The translations under genes were made by a program, and so were the position numbers. Below, piece by piece: positions 33,232-43,921 of a stretch of 64,000 nt of DNA; positions within the stretch are counted from its first letter, which is position 1, and every line of letters begins with the position of its first letter. Below the pieces are notes generated by a model. It was not told where the DNA came from. It was given only the letters and a program-made list of their open reading frames with translations, and did no database searches. The stretch is from Cohnella rhizosphaerae (lineage in GTDB: Bacteria; Bacillota; Bacilli; Paenibacillales; Paenibacillaceae), in NCBI RefSeq assembly GCF_029525575.1, contig NZ_JAPDIA010000008.1, positions 806,001 through 870,000 of the forward strand. The letters run 5' to 3'.

Positions 33232-35062
33232 ATGAGAGGAAGCATAAAGGGAGCGGCCAGCAGGACGGGAGAGCGATTGTGGCTCGCGTTCGCCAACCTG
33301 AACATGCAGCAGAAGCTGCTGATCGTTTTCCTGACGCTGGTCTGTCTCCCGCTGGTCATGATCAGCTACGCTTCCTCTTATTATTATACGAAGTCGATTA
33401 AAGCGAATACGTCCGCTTACGGCACCGAGATGACCTCGAAAATGCTGCTCAAGCTGGACGACTACGTGACCGATCTGTACAACATGTCCGCCATGCCGCT
33501 CTACAACAAAGACTTCCTGAACTGGCTGGCCGACCCGGAGACTTCGCTCGACAAGTCGAGGGGCATGGACCTGTACATCACGAACTTGAACAAGATCAAG
33601 CCGGACACGGTGTCGGTGTACGTGTTCGACAACTTCGGCACGGTCATGCTGAACGTGAAGACCGGCGGCAAACGCAACAATCTCGATCAGGTACGCAACG
33701 AATGGGCGCAAATCGCGGCGCAGGGAGACGGCAAACCGATGCTCGTCAGCACGCAGGAGGTGTCGACGGGCAAGGAGGCGTATTACGCGTTCTCCGTCAT
33801 CCGAGAGCTGAAGCAGACGAAGGATCTGAGCCCCATCGGCTTTATCGTGTTCGACACGAATATTACGGCGATCAAGCGTCAGATCGAGGACTTCGATCAG
33901 GTGACCAAGGGCAAGACGGTGCTCGTCGACGACCGCGACCGCGTCGTGTTCGACAGCGAAGGCCGGCTCACGACGCACGACCTGTCCGCCGACGCTTCGA
34001 TCCGGAAAGCGACCGGGAACGAAGGCGCTTTTCCCTATGAGATCGACGGCAAAAAGTATATTACGACGTACGCCAAATCGACGCTCACCGGCTGGAAAAT
34101 GTTCGTCTATATTCCGATGGCTGAGGCGACCCGGCAGGCGACGGTGACGCGCAATGTGACGCTGCTCACGTCGGCCGCCTTCGTCCTGCTCGCGCTGCTG
34201 ATCGCCATCGCGATCTCGTACGCTTTGACGCGGCCGCTTAGCAAGATCAAGCTGCTCATGCAGGAGGTTCAGACGGGCAACCTGGACGTGAGCTTTAATC
34301 AGAAGTACCGCGACGAAGTCGGATTGCTCGGACGACACTTCAATATCATGGTGACCCGAATCCGCGATCTGCTCGAGGAAGTGAAGGAGACGCAGACGCG
34401 CAAGAAGGAAGCCGAATACGCAGCCCTTCAGAGCCAGATCAATCCGCACTTCATCTACAACACACTGGAGACGATCCGGATGAAGGCCGAACTGAACGAC
34501 GACGAAGAAGTCGCGGACATGACGTTCACGCTCGGCAAGCTGCTCCGGTACGGCGTCAACCACGGCGAACAGCGGGTCGCGATCGCGGACGAGCTCGAGC
34601 ATCTGTACAATTACGTCGCCCTGCAAAATATGCGGTTCTCGAACAAGTATACGCTGATCGTAGATATTCCCGAACGGGACTTGGCCCTTCCGTCGATCAA
34701 GCTGATGCTGCAGCCGGTCGTGGAAAACGCCATTCACCACGCCTTCAAGCAGCGGACCGGACCGGGCACGATCCGGATCGGCGTCCGCCACGAGGGGGGA
34801 ATTGTGCATCATTGCCGTGAGCGACGACGGCAGCGGCATGAACGAGACCCAGCTTAAGGAAATTCGGGACCATGTATACGGGCAGCGTCCGCTCGCGGTC
34901 GCCGGGAGAGGGATCGGACTGCGCAACGTGCACGAGCGAATCAAAATGCAGTTCGGGGAAAGCTACGGGCTTCGCATCGACAGCCGGCCCGGCGAAGGGA
35001 CGACGGTGGAGCTTGCCATTCCCGGCCGTCAGGACGAAGAGGAGGCGGACGAACGATGCTGA
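33232..35062 (+). CDS. YesM-type sensor histidine kinase
   Basis: Membrane sensor kinase of about 609 residues. Transmembrane segments near residues 28-48 and 303-325 flank an extracellular sensor of CACHE type. HAMP follows (RPLSKIKLLMQEVQTGNLDV). The phosphoacceptor His is in QINPHFIYNTLETIR near residue 404, and the ATP-binding domain has LMLQPVVENAIHHAF and GRGIGLRNVHERI. One extra G in G6 34794-34799 breaks the frame just before the SDDGSGM box; removal restores it. It is coupled to the response regulator by a 7-nt overlap and probably senses the sugar imported by the adjacent transporter. Confidence 0.9.
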
Positions 35063-35832
35063 AGGTGATGATCGTCGACGACGAGGAGCATATCCGGCTC
35101 GGCATCGCGAAAATATTGTCCAGGTACCCGGGCGGACTCGAGATCGCCGGGCAGCATGCCAACGGGCTGGAGGCGATGCTCCGGCTGTCGGACATGGGGC
35201 CGGACGATCTCGACGTCATCATTACCGATATCGAGATGCCGATGATGGACGGTCTGCGCTTTATCGAGCAGGCGAAAGCGAAACTGCCCGAGGTATCGAT
35301 CGTCATGCTGAGCGGCTACAACGACTTCGAATACGCGCGCCAGGCGATGCGGGCGGGAGCGGCCGACTACTTGCTCAAGCCGATGGACAAGGTCGAGGTG
35401 TTCAAGCTGCTGGATCGCTTCGCGGCGCAGAAACGCGAGCGCCGGGGCATAGCCGACGACGCGGAGCCGACGCGTGCCGCCGGCGCCGTCGCGCCTGCCG
35501 AAAGCGTCTCGACGGCCGATCGCATCTGCCGCTTGATCGATCAAGAATACAACAAGGAGATCGATCTGTCTTATATTGCGGACAAGGTCGGCTTCAACGC
35601 GAGCTATATCAGCAAGCTGTTCAGCCGCGAGCGGGGAGAGACGATCACGGACTATTTGAACCGGGTGCGCATCGACAAGGCGAAGCAGTTTTTGCGCGAT
35701 CACCCGAGCCTTAAAGTGTACGAGATCGCCCATATCGTCGGCTACGGAGACAAAATTTATTTTCAGAAGCTGTTCAAACGAACGGTCGGCGTCACGCCCA
35801 ACGAATACCGGGGCGGGAGGATCGACGGCTAG
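35056..35832 (+). CDS. YesN-type response regulator with AraC DNA-binding domain
   Basis: Predicted 258-residue regulator. The receiver domain (residues 1-120) has the acidic pair VDDEEH, the phosphorylation aspartate in VIITDIEMPMMDG near residue 57, and the KPMDK lysine. An AraC-type double helix-turn-helix occupies the last 100 residues, with YIADKVGFNASYISKLFSRE and IAHIVGYGDKIYFQKLFKR. It is the partner of the YesM kinase and most likely activates this carbohydrate operon. The frame is intact. Confidence 0.92.
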   Translation: MLKVMIVDDEEHIRLGIAKILSRYPGGLEIAGQHANGLEAMLRLSDMGPDDLDVIITDIEMPMMDGLRFIEQAKAKLPEVSIVMLSGYNDFEYARQAMRAGAADYLLKPMDKVEVFKLLDRFAAQKRERRGIADDAEPTRAAGAVAPAESVSTADRICRLIDQEYNKEIDLSYIADKVGFNASYISKLFSRERGETITDYLNRVRIDKAKQFLRDHPSLKVYEIAHIVGYGDKIYFQKLFKRTVGVTPNEYRGGRIDG

Positions 35833-35844
35833 GAGCGATCTCTC

Positions 35845-37605
35845 ATGGCTACATTCGCGATCCAAGGGGACGGCTTCGTCTATGACGGCGAGCCGATCCG
35901 CATTATCAGCGGCGCGATGCATTACTTCCGCATCGTGCCGGAATATTGGGAGGACCGGCTGCGCAAGCTGCGCGCCTGCGGGTTCAATACGGTCGAGACG
36001 TACGTGGCCTGGAACCTGCACGAGCCGAAGGAAGGCGAATTCCGATTCGACGGCATCGCCAATGTGGAGCGCTTCGTCCGGCTGGCGGGCGAGCTCGGGC
36101 TGCACGTCATTTTGCGGCCAAGCCCCTATATATGCGCCGAATGGGAATTCGGCGGACTGCCGTCCTGGCTGCTCGCCGAGCCCGACATGCGGCTGCGGTG
36201 CAGCCATCCGGCCTACCTGTCGAAGGTAAAGGCGTATTATGACGAGCTGCTGCCGCGCCTGAAGCCGCTGCTGTGCACGTCGGGCGGTCCCGTCATCGCG
36301 CTGCAGATCGAAAACGAGTACGGCAGCTACGGCAACGATAAAAATTATTTGAATTTTCTAAAATCCAAGCTCGAAAACGGCGGCATGGACGTATTGCTGT
36401 TCACGTCCGACGGCTCGGAAGATTATATGCTCCAGGGAGGCACGCTGCCCGGCGTCCTCGCCACGCTGAACTTCGGCTCGAAGCCCGAGCAGGCGTTCGC
36501 CAAGCTGCGCGAATACCGGCCCGAAGGACCGCTCGTCTGCATGGAATACTGGAACGGCTGGTTCGACCATTGGGGCGACGAGCATCACGTGCGCGGCTTC
36601 GCCGACGTGGTCGACGTGCTTGACCGCATCCTGGCGGCGGGCGCTTCGGTCAACTTCTACATGTTCCACGGCGGCACGAACTTCGGTTTCTACAACGGGG
36701 CGAATCATATCGAGCATTACGAGCCGACGGTGACGAGCTACGACTATAACGCGCTGCTGTCCGAATCGGGAGAGCCGACGGATAAATATTGGGCGATTCG
36801 CGAGGTCATCGGCCGCTACGCGGAGCTGCCGGAGGAACCGCCCGCGACGCCAGCGAAGCGAAGCTACGGCTCGGTGCTGATGGATGAGCGCGTGTCGCTG
36901 TTCGATGCGTTCGATTCGCTTGGCGGCGCCGTGCAGTCGGTCGTTCCGGACACGATGGAGCGGCTTGGCCAGGACTACGGCTTCATCTGGTACGAGACGG
37001 ACGTGAGCGGACCGCAGGCGGACTGCGAGATTATGCTGCAGGAGGTGCGGGACCGGGCAACCGTGTACGTAGACGGCGCCTACCTCGGCACGGTCGAACG
37101 CTGGAGCGGCGAGGATTCGGTGAAAGCGAATATTCCGGAGAGCGGCGCGAAGCTTGGCATTCTGGTCGAGAATATGGGACGGATCAATTACGGCGCGAAG
37201 CTGCACGACCCGAAGGGCATTACCGAGGGCGTCAAAGCGGGCGCGAAGCTGTACCATCAATTCCTGTTCGGATGGACGATGCGCTGTCTGCCGCTGGACG
37301 ACTTGTCCGGCCTGCGGTTTACGCCTTTAAGCGGCGAGACGCGAGCGGAGGAGCCCGCTTTTTACCGCGGATTTTTCGAGGCGGACGAGGAGCGCGATAC
37401 CTTCTTGAACCTGGACGGCTGGAAAAAGGGCGTCGCCTTCGTGAACGGCTTCAATCTCGGACGCTACTGGGAAAAGGGGCCGCAGAAGACACTGTATGTA
37501 CCTGGTCCGCTGCTGCGCCAAGGGATCAACGAACTCGTCGTCTTCGAGCTGCACGGCACGTCGTCGCCGCGGGCGACGCTTCAGGATACGGCTGAACTCG
37601 GATAA
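35845..37605 (+). CDS. GH35 beta-galactosidase
   Basis: Glycoside hydrolase of 586 residues with no signal peptide, so cytoplasmic. The family 35 barrel is clear: SGAMHYFRIVPEYWEDRL, NTVETYVAWNLHEP, RPSPYICAEWEFGGLPSWLL, the acid/base glutamate in ALQIENEYGSYG near residue 155, and the nucleophile region VCMEYWNGWFDHWG near 233. The second half contains jelly-roll domains. It releases terminal beta-galactose, in line with import of intact oligosaccharides by the upstream ABC transporter. The start is 13 nt after the response regulator stop. The frame is intact. Confidence 0.93.
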   Translation: MATFAIQGDGFVYDGEPIRIISGAMHYFRIVPEYWEDRLRKLRACGFNTVETYVAWNLHEPKEGEFRFDGIANVERFVRLAGELGLHVILRPSPYICAEWEFGGLPSWLLAEPDMRLRCSHPAYLSKVKAYYDELLPRLKPLLCTSGGPVIALQIENEYGSYGNDKNYLNFLKSKLENGGMDVLLFTSDGSEDYMLQGGTLPGVLATLNFGSKPEQAFAKLREYRPEGPLVCMEYWNGWFDHWGDEHHVRGFADVVDVLDRILAAGASVNFYMFHGGTNFGFYNGANHIEHYEPTVTSYDYNALLSESGEPTDKYWAIREVIGRYAELPEEPPATPAKRSYGSVLMDERVSLFDAFDSLGGAVQSVVPDTMERLGQDYGFIWYETDVSGPQADCEIMLQEVRDRATVYVDGAYLGTVERWSGEDSVKANIPESGAKLGILVENMGRINYGAKLHDPKGITEGVKAGAKLYHQFLFGWTMRCLPLDDLSGLRFTPLSGETRAEEPAFYRGFFEADEERDTFLNLDGWKKGVAFVNGFNLGRYWEKGPQKTLYVPGPLLRQGINELVVFELHGTSSPRATLQDTAELG

Positions 37606-37655
37606 TGCCGCTAAAGTCGAGCGGACGGTCACGAGGTGAAGGGGGGAATTTTCAT

Positions 37656-38826
37656 ATGAAAATCGGAATCATCGGATACGGCACCCGGATGCATTATTTT
37701 CTCGATCGGCTGCTGGAGCTGGATGCAGGCGTCGAGGTCGCGGCCGTCGCGGATATCGACACCGCCAAGGCGGCGAAGCTGCTCGCGGAAAAAGGAATCG
37801 AAGCTCCGGCGGTAAGCTTGTATACGGACGCGGACGAGATGCTGGCGCGCGAGACGCTGGACGGCGTCATGATCGGAACGCGCTGCGCGCTGCATGCCGA
37901 GATGGCGGTCAAAGTCATGCGGCTTCATCTGCCGCTTTTTCTCGAAAAGCCGGTCGGCATTACGGACGCGGATCTGCAGCGATTGTCCGAAGCGGCGAAG
38001 ACGTCCCGCTCCGAGGTCGTCGTCTCTTTCCCGCTCCGCAACACGCCGCTCGTCAAGCTGGTCAAGGAGATCGTGGACTCGGGCAGGCTGGGCACGATCG
38101 AGCATGCCCAAGCCGTCAACAACGTGCCGTACGGCGGCGTCTATTACCACAGCTGGTATCGGGACGAGGCAGAGACCGGCGGCCTTTTTTTTGCAGAAGG
38201 CGACGCACGATCTGGATTGTCTGAACTACCTCATCGGCCAGCGCCCGGTATCGGTCGCCGCGATGGCGTCGAAGCAGGTGTTCAAGGGAAATAAGCCGGC
38301 GGGTCTGCGCTGCGGCGACTGCGAGGACAATCGCGTCTGCCCGGAAAGTCCGTATGTGCTTCAGAAGTTCAGCGCGGAAGAAGTAACCGGCGACCAGTGC
38401 GCATTCGCGGTCGACACCGGCAATCACGATTCGGCGAGCGTGCTTATTCGTTATGAATCCGGCATGCACGCCGTCTATTCGCAAAATTTCTACGCGCGCA
38501 AAGCGGCCGCGCGGCGAGGCGCCCGGCTGATCGGCTATGACGGTACGGCGGAATTCGATTTTTACCGGGATGAGGTTAACGTGTTCATGCACCATTCGCG
38601 GCGGGTAGAAAACTATAAGCTGGAAACCGTCAAGCTGCCGCACTTCGGAGGCGATTCCGCGCTTGCGCGCAATTTTATCGGCGTCATGGAAGGCAAGGAA
38701 AAGTCGGCGACGCCGCTCTCGATGGGCATTGCCAGCGCGCTCGCCTGCCTTGAAGCCGAGCGGTCGTCCAAGAGCGGCGAGTTCCGAATCATACCGGCCG
38801 CGAAGACAGAAGCAGGTGCGCGATGA
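37656..38826 (+). CDS. Gfo/Idh/MocA oxidoreductase with a cysteine cluster
   Basis: Predicted NAD(P)-dependent oxidoreductase of about 389 residues. The N terminus is IGIIGYGTRMHYFLDRL, and PLFLEKPVGITDADL carries the EKP motif. Unusually, LRCGDCEDNRVCPESPY places three cysteines (CxxC-x5-C) after the DLDCLNYLIG segment, which could bind metal. One extra T in T8 38185-38192 breaks the frame before QKATHDLDC. ATG 37656 follows AAGGGGGG, and the stop overlaps the next start. Its place behind a beta-galactosidase suggests it oxidises a released sugar or sugar derivative. Confidence 0.78.
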
Positions 38827-40022
38827 TGAGCGGCAAGTCGGTTTATTCGGCTTTGACGCACGACCCGCATGACGAACGGCACTTCGGCGCCGTGCACACG
38901 CCGGTCTACGACAGCAGCTTGTTTACGTTCCCGACCCTCGCCGCTATGGAGCGCGCGGGCGGGGATGCGAATGCGTTCGTCTATTCGCGCGGCAACAATC
39001 CGACCGTCCGCGCGCTCGAGGACAAGCTTGCCGAGCTCGAGGGCGGCGAGCGGGCCCGCTGCTTCGCCACCGGGATGGGCGCGATCTCGGCGGCGGTGCT
39101 GTCGTCCGTAAGGACGGGCGACCATATCGTATGCGTAGATCAGGCGTACGGTCCGGCCAGAGAGCTGATGGGCGGCTATCTGAAGCGGCTTGGGATCGAC
39201 ACGACGTTCGTCGACGGCGCTTCGGTAGACGACATCGTCAAGGCGATCCGCCCGGAGACGAGGCTGCTCTATCTGGAAAGCCCGAGCAGCCTCCTGTTCG
39301 AGCTCCAGGATCTGAGACGGTGCGCCGCGATCGCCCGCGAGCGCGGCATCCGCACGATCGTGGACAACACCTGGGCGACGCCCTGCTATCAGAATCCGCT
39401 CGCGCTCGGGATCGACCTGGTCGTGCATTCGCTTACGAAGTATGCGGGCGGCCATAGCGACGCGATGGGCGGCGCGGTCGTCGGCAGCGCCGAAGCGATC
39501 GCGGCGCTTAGCGGCGGCGAGCTCGTGCTGTTTGGCGCGGTCATGCTGCCGCAGACGGCCTCGGTCATCCTGCGCGGCCTTCGCACGCTGCCGCTGCGGA
39601 TGGAGCGCCACCAGGCCGGCGGATTTGCCGTCGCCGCCTACCTGTCTTCGCTGCCGTTCGTAGATCGCGTCCGGCATCCTGGCTTGACCTCGCATCCGCA
39701 GCACGCGCTCGCGCGCTCGCAAATGTCCGGCTATGGCGGACTGCTCTCGTTCGAGGCCGGAAAAGACCGGGCGCGCCTGGCGCGATTCGTCGATTCGCTC
39801 GCATATTTTCGAATCGGCTTCAGCTGGGGCGGCTACGAAAGCCTTGTTTCGCTGCAGGAAGGAGCGGCGGGACGACCGCGCACGGTGCGACCGGTCGTTC
39901 GGTTGTACGTGGGGTTGGAGGACCCGGCCGACTTGATCGCGGATCTTGCGAGCGCGTTCCGCGCTGCGGGATTCGTTCATCCAGAGGAGGTACACAACGA
40001 TGACGGAGAAGATCGCGATTGA
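38823..40022 (+). CDS. Cystathionine gamma-synthase-family PLP enzyme
   Basis: Predicted 399-residue trans-sulfuration-type PLP enzyme. Key features are YSRGNNPTVRALEDKLAELE (cofactor loop), CFATGMGAISAAVLSS, IVDNTWATPCYQNPLALG with the ring-binding aspartate, and the Schiff-base lysine in VVHSLTKYAGGHSDAMGG. It starts inside the stop of the oxidoreductase gene and ends 23 nt inside the DUF4091 gene, so it is firmly part of the glycan operon. Family members catalyse beta- or gamma-elimination/replacement on sulfur amino acids. Its purpose in a sugar operon is unclear. The frame is intact. Confidence 0.85.
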   Translation: MMSGKSVYSALTHDPHDERHFGAVHTPVYDSSLFTFPTLAAMERAGGDANAFVYSRGNNPTVRALEDKLAELEGGERARCFATGMGAISAAVLSSVRTGDHIVCVDQAYGPARELMGGYLKRLGIDTTFVDGASVDDIVKAIRPETRLLYLESPSSLLFELQDLRRCAAIARERGIRTIVDNTWATPCYQNPLALGIDLVVHSLTKYAGGHSDAMGGAVVGSAEAIAALSGGELVLFGAVMLPQTASVILRGLRTLPLRMERHQAGGFAVAAYLSSLPFVDRVRHPGLTSHPQHALARSQMSGYGGLLSFEAGKDRARLARFVDSLAYFRIGFSWGGYESLVSLQEGAAGRPRTVRPVVRLYVGLEDPADLIADLASAFRAAGFVHPEEVHNDDGEDRD

Positions 40023-41673
40023 AACCCGCTGTTTGAGTTCGCTGTCCAAGGTGTTCCCCGATGCGGAGCCGGCTTCTGCCGAACGATCGGGGTTCGGCTC
40101 CGCGCTGCGGGGGGAGCATTTTTCGTTTCAGATCGCCTACAGGGCGCCGGAGCTGACGCGTACCGCGAAGGTATGCGTGAGCGTCGCCGCGCCGGGGCTT
40201 GAAGGCAAGATCGCAGTCAAAGCCGTCGGACTCGCGCCGTCTGCGCTGCCTTGCTACGGAGATCCGGACGACGATATCTTGCGCGGCGTCCCCGGCTTAT
40301 ACCCGGACCCGCTTCTGCCGCTCGGACCGGACGACATGGTCAAAGTGCCGCCGCGTCAGTGGCGGTCGCTTTGGATCGAAGCCGCGATCGGCCGAGACGC
40401 CCGGGCGGGCGCGCACGCGATCGAGATCGCGTTCGTCTCCGAGGCGGGCGAATCGCTTGCGCATGAGGTGTTCGCGCTGGAGGTCATACCTGCCGAGCTG
40501 CCGGAGCAGGAGCTGATCCATACCGAATGGCTGCATGCCGATTGTCTCGCCACGGAATACGGGGTCGATATTTTCAGCGCCCGGCACTGGGCGCTGATCG
40601 AGGCTTATGTCGGTACCGCTGCGAAGCATGGCATGAACATGCTGCTCACGCCGCTCTTCACGCCGCCGCTCGACACGGCGGTCGGCGGCGAGCGGCCGAC
40701 GGTCCAGTTGGTCGACGTCCGGCTGGAGGGGGACGTTTACCGCTTCGGCTTCGACAAGCTGACCCGCTGGATCGAGATGGGCTTGCGCAAAGGCATCCGA
40801 TACTTTGAATTTTCCCACCTGTTCACCCAGTGGGGCGCGAAGCATGCCCCGAAGATCGAGGCGCTGGCGGAAGGCGTGCCGATCAAGCTTTTCGGCTGGC
40901 ATACGGATGCGGCCGGCGCGCCGTATCGCCGGTTTCTAGACGCTTTTTTGCCGGAGCTCGTCGCATATATCCGCGCGCGCGGGTTGGAAAACCGCGTCTA
41001 TTTCCATGTGTCCGACGAACCGCACGAGGCCGACGTGGAATCGTATCGCGCCGCATCCGACATCATGCGCAAGCATATGTCCGGATTTCCGATCATCGAC
41101 GCACTGTCCGACTTTGCGTTCTACGAGCTTGGACTGGTGGGGCAGCCGATCCCGTCGAACGACCGGATCGATCCGTTCCTTGCGGCCGGCGTGCCGGAGC
41201 TATGGACTTATTACTGCTGCTCGCAATACAAGGACGTCGCGAACCGCTTCTTCGACATGCCTTCCGCCCGCAGCCGCGTTCTGGGCCTTCAGCTGTATAA
41301 GTTCGGCATCAAGGGCTTCCTGCACTGGGGCTTCAATTTCTGGTACGAGCAGTATTCGAAGCGGCCGATCCGGCCATTCGAGGTGACCGACGCGGGCGGC
41401 GCTTTTCCGTCCGGGGACGCTTTTCTCGTGTATCCCGGCAACGAAGGCGACGGCCCGGTCGAGTCGATCCGGCTCAAAGTGGTGCGCGAAGCGCTCCAGG
41501 ACCAGCGCGCCTTGCAGCTGCTCGAGCGGCTGACGGGCCGCGATGCGGCGATCGCGCTGGTCGAGCGCGATCTGGATGAACCGCTCACGTTTGCCGCGTA
41601 CCCGCGCGATGCGGCCTGGCTGCTGCGCAGGCGGGAACGAATCAATCAAGCGATCCGGGACGCCTTGCGTTAA
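40000..41673 (+). CDS. DUF4091 glycoside-hydrolase-like protein
   Basis: Predicted 557-residue cytoplasmic protein. An N-terminal beta-sandwich (residues about 1-170) is followed by a TIM-barrel-like region with TEWLHADCLATEYG, GIRYFEFSHLFTQWGAKHAP and VYFHVSDEPHEADVESY, and a DUF4091 C-terminal part with QLYKFGIKGFLHWGFNFWY and FLVYPGNEGDGPVESIRL. These features mark a family held to be glycoside hydrolases of unknown specificity. ATG 40000 follows GAGGAGG and overlaps the PLP-enzyme gene. It is the last gene of the operon as far as seen. The frame is intact. Confidence 0.82.
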   Translation: MTEKIAIETRCLSSLSKVFPDAEPASAERSGFGSALRGEHFSFQIAYRAPELTRTAKVCVSVAAPGLEGKIAVKAVGLAPSALPCYGDPDDDILRGVPGLYPDPLLPLGPDDMVKVPPRQWRSLWIEAAIGRDARAGAHAIEIAFVSEAGESLAHEVFALEVIPAELPEQELIHTEWLHADCLATEYGVDIFSARHWALIEAYVGTAAKHGMNMLLTPLFTPPLDTAVGGERPTVQLVDVRLEGDVYRFGFDKLTRWIEMGLRKGIRYFEFSHLFTQWGAKHAPKIEALAEGVPIKLFGWHTDAAGAPYRRFLDAFLPELVAYIRARGLENRVYFHVSDEPHEADVESYRAASDIMRKHMSGFPIIDALSDFAFYELGLVGQPIPSNDRIDPFLAAGVPELWTYYCCSQYKDVANRFFDMPSARSRVLGLQLYKFGIKGFLHWGFNFWYEQYSKRPIRPFEVTDAGGAFPSGDAFLVYPGNEGDGPVESIRLKVVREALQDQRALQLLERLTGRDAAIALVERDLDEPLTFAAYPRDAAWLLRRRERINQAIRDALR

Positions 41674-41841
41674 CGCGACGATGGGCGAACCGCCCGGCTC
41701 ATGCTGCGTCTATCAGCCGTCTATCACTTTTCTTCTATTGAATGGGAAGAGCTGGCGATCTATGATAGCAGTAGAATCGATCGTCCTATGATCGGTCTCA
41801 AACGCAGCGATAGCGGACAACGCGAGCCGGGAGGCGGAACT

Positions 41842-43921
41842 ATGAAAATACGCAATGGGGCAATAACGGCCCTGCTGGCGTTGACGGTGCTGGCCGGATG
41901 CAAAGACGGCGGCAGCGATAACCTGACGCCCGAGCCGACGCCGGAGCCGACGGCCGAAGACGCCATCGGCGCTTATCTCAAGGATTGGCAGCAGCTCGAT
42001 TATGCGGGCATGTACGCGATGCTGACGCCCGATGCGAGGGCCAAGCTGACCGCGGAGCAGTTCGCCGAGCGCTACGGCAAAATATACGAGGGCATCAAGG
42101 CGTCGAAGCTGGAGGTCGAGGATGTCTCCCCGTCGCCTGCCGGCTCTCCTTCGGCGGCGCCGTCCGCGACCGCTTCGGCCGGTCCGGTCGTTCAAAAATT
42201 TCAGTATTCCGTTCAAATGGAGACGATCGCCGGGCCCGTCGCCTTCAAGCACGAAGGCACGGCGCGGAAAACGCTGGATGGCGAAGCGCAGAAGTGGCGG
42301 ATCGACTGGGATACGTCCATGATCTTCCCGGAGATGAAGGATGGGGACAAGGTACGCGTTCAGACGCTCGCCTCCGAGCGGGGCGAGATCGTCGACCGAA
42401 CGGGCGAAGGCCTCGCCGTGAACGGCTCGGCCCCCCCAGCTCGGCATCGTGCCCGGCCAGCTCGGAGACGATCCTGCCTCGGTCAAAGCTCAGGTCGCCG
42501 CCAAGCTGGGCATTACCGTAGCGGATATCGATCGCAAGCTCGGCGCTTCCTGGGTCAAGCCGGAGTTGTTCGTGCCGATCGGCGTCGTGGACGAAGCCGA
42601 TATGGCTGCGTTCGACAACGTGCCCGGCGTCGTCTTTCAGCAGAAAAAGCTTCGCGAATACCCGCTCGGCGAAGCCGCCGCCCATCTGACGGGCTATGTC
42701 GGAGAGATTAACGCCGAGCAGCTGGAGCGCCTGAAGGACAAGGGCTACAAGTCCGGCGACGTCATCGGCAAGGCGGGACTGGAGCAGGTGCTTGAGGACA
42801 AGCTGAGAGGAACGGCCGGCGTCGTCGTCGCGATCGAAGACGCCGCCGGCCAGCGGAAGGCGGTGCTTGCCGAGAAGGCTGCCGTGCCGGGAACTTCGTT
42901 TCAGCTGACCGTGGACGCGGGCTTGCAAAAAACGATTTACGACGAGATTAAGGCGGATGCTTCGTCGGCTGCGGCGATCGAGCCCCGGACCGGCGAGGTG
43001 CTGGCGCTGCTCAGCAGTCCGTCGTACGATCCGAACGCCTTCGTGCGCGGCCTGTCCGCCAAGCAGTACGCATCCTGGAACGACGATCCGCGCCATCCGT
43101 TCCTGAACCGGTTTTCCAAAGGCTACGCGCCCGGATCTTCGTTCAAGCTCGTCACGGGGGCGATCGGGCTGGACGAGGGGACGCTCGATCCGAATAAGGG
43201 CGTGGACATCTCCGGCTTGAAATGGACGAAGGACGGCTCGTGGGGCAGCTATTACGTGAAGCGCGTGCATGCGGTCAATCCGGTCGATCTGTCCAAGGCG
43301 TTAACTTACTCGGACAACATCTACTTCGCGCAGGCGGCGCTGGCGCTGGGCAAGGACAAGTTCGAGTCGGGCGCCGCCAGATTCGGCATCGGCGAGGCAA
43401 TCCCGATCGCCTATCCGCTGGCCAAGTCGCAGCTGTCGAACAAAGGCATTAAAGGCGAGATCCAGCTCGCGGATTCGGGCTACGGTCAAGGCGAAGTGAC
43501 GATGACGTCGCTTCACGTGGCGCTCGCCTTCTCGGCTGTCGTGAACGGCGGCAATATCGCCTATCCGCGGCTGACGCTGGAGGACGATCCGGATTCGCCG
43601 CAAATATGGAAGGCGGCCGCGATGACGCCCGAAGCGGCGGACATTCTGAAGAAGGATCTCGTCCAGGCGGTGACGAGTCCGGAAGGCGTCGGTCACGGCG
43701 CCTATATTCAAGGGGCGGCGATCGCGGGCAAGACGGGCACCGCCGAGCTCAAGGCGAGCAAAGGCGTCAAGGGCGAGGAAAACGGCTGGTTCGTCGGCTT
43801 CGACGCGAACGATCCGAAGCTGCTGCTGGCCGTTATGGTCGAAGGCGTCAGCGGGCGCGGGGGCAGCACGTACGTCACGCCGATGGTCAAACGAATTTTT
43901 CAGCAAGCGATGAAAGGCTGA
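41842..43921 (+). CDS. Class B penicillin-binding protein with NTF2-like domain (PbpC/PBP3-like)
   Basis: Predicted lipoprotein transpeptidase of about 692 residues. The lipobox is LTVLAGCKDG. An NTF2/MecA_N-like domain spans about residues 35-160, then comes a dimerisation domain with ASERGEIVDRTG. The transpeptidase has SSFK near residue 431 (GYAPGSSFKLVTG), SDN near 490 (TYSDNIYFAQ) and KTG near 629 (IAGKTGTAEL). The frame is broken by one extra C in C7 42431-42437. ATG 41842 follows GGGAGGCGG. The gene's 3' end overlaps the convergent FHA gene by 35 nt. It cross-links peptidoglycan outside the membrane. Confidence 0.88.
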
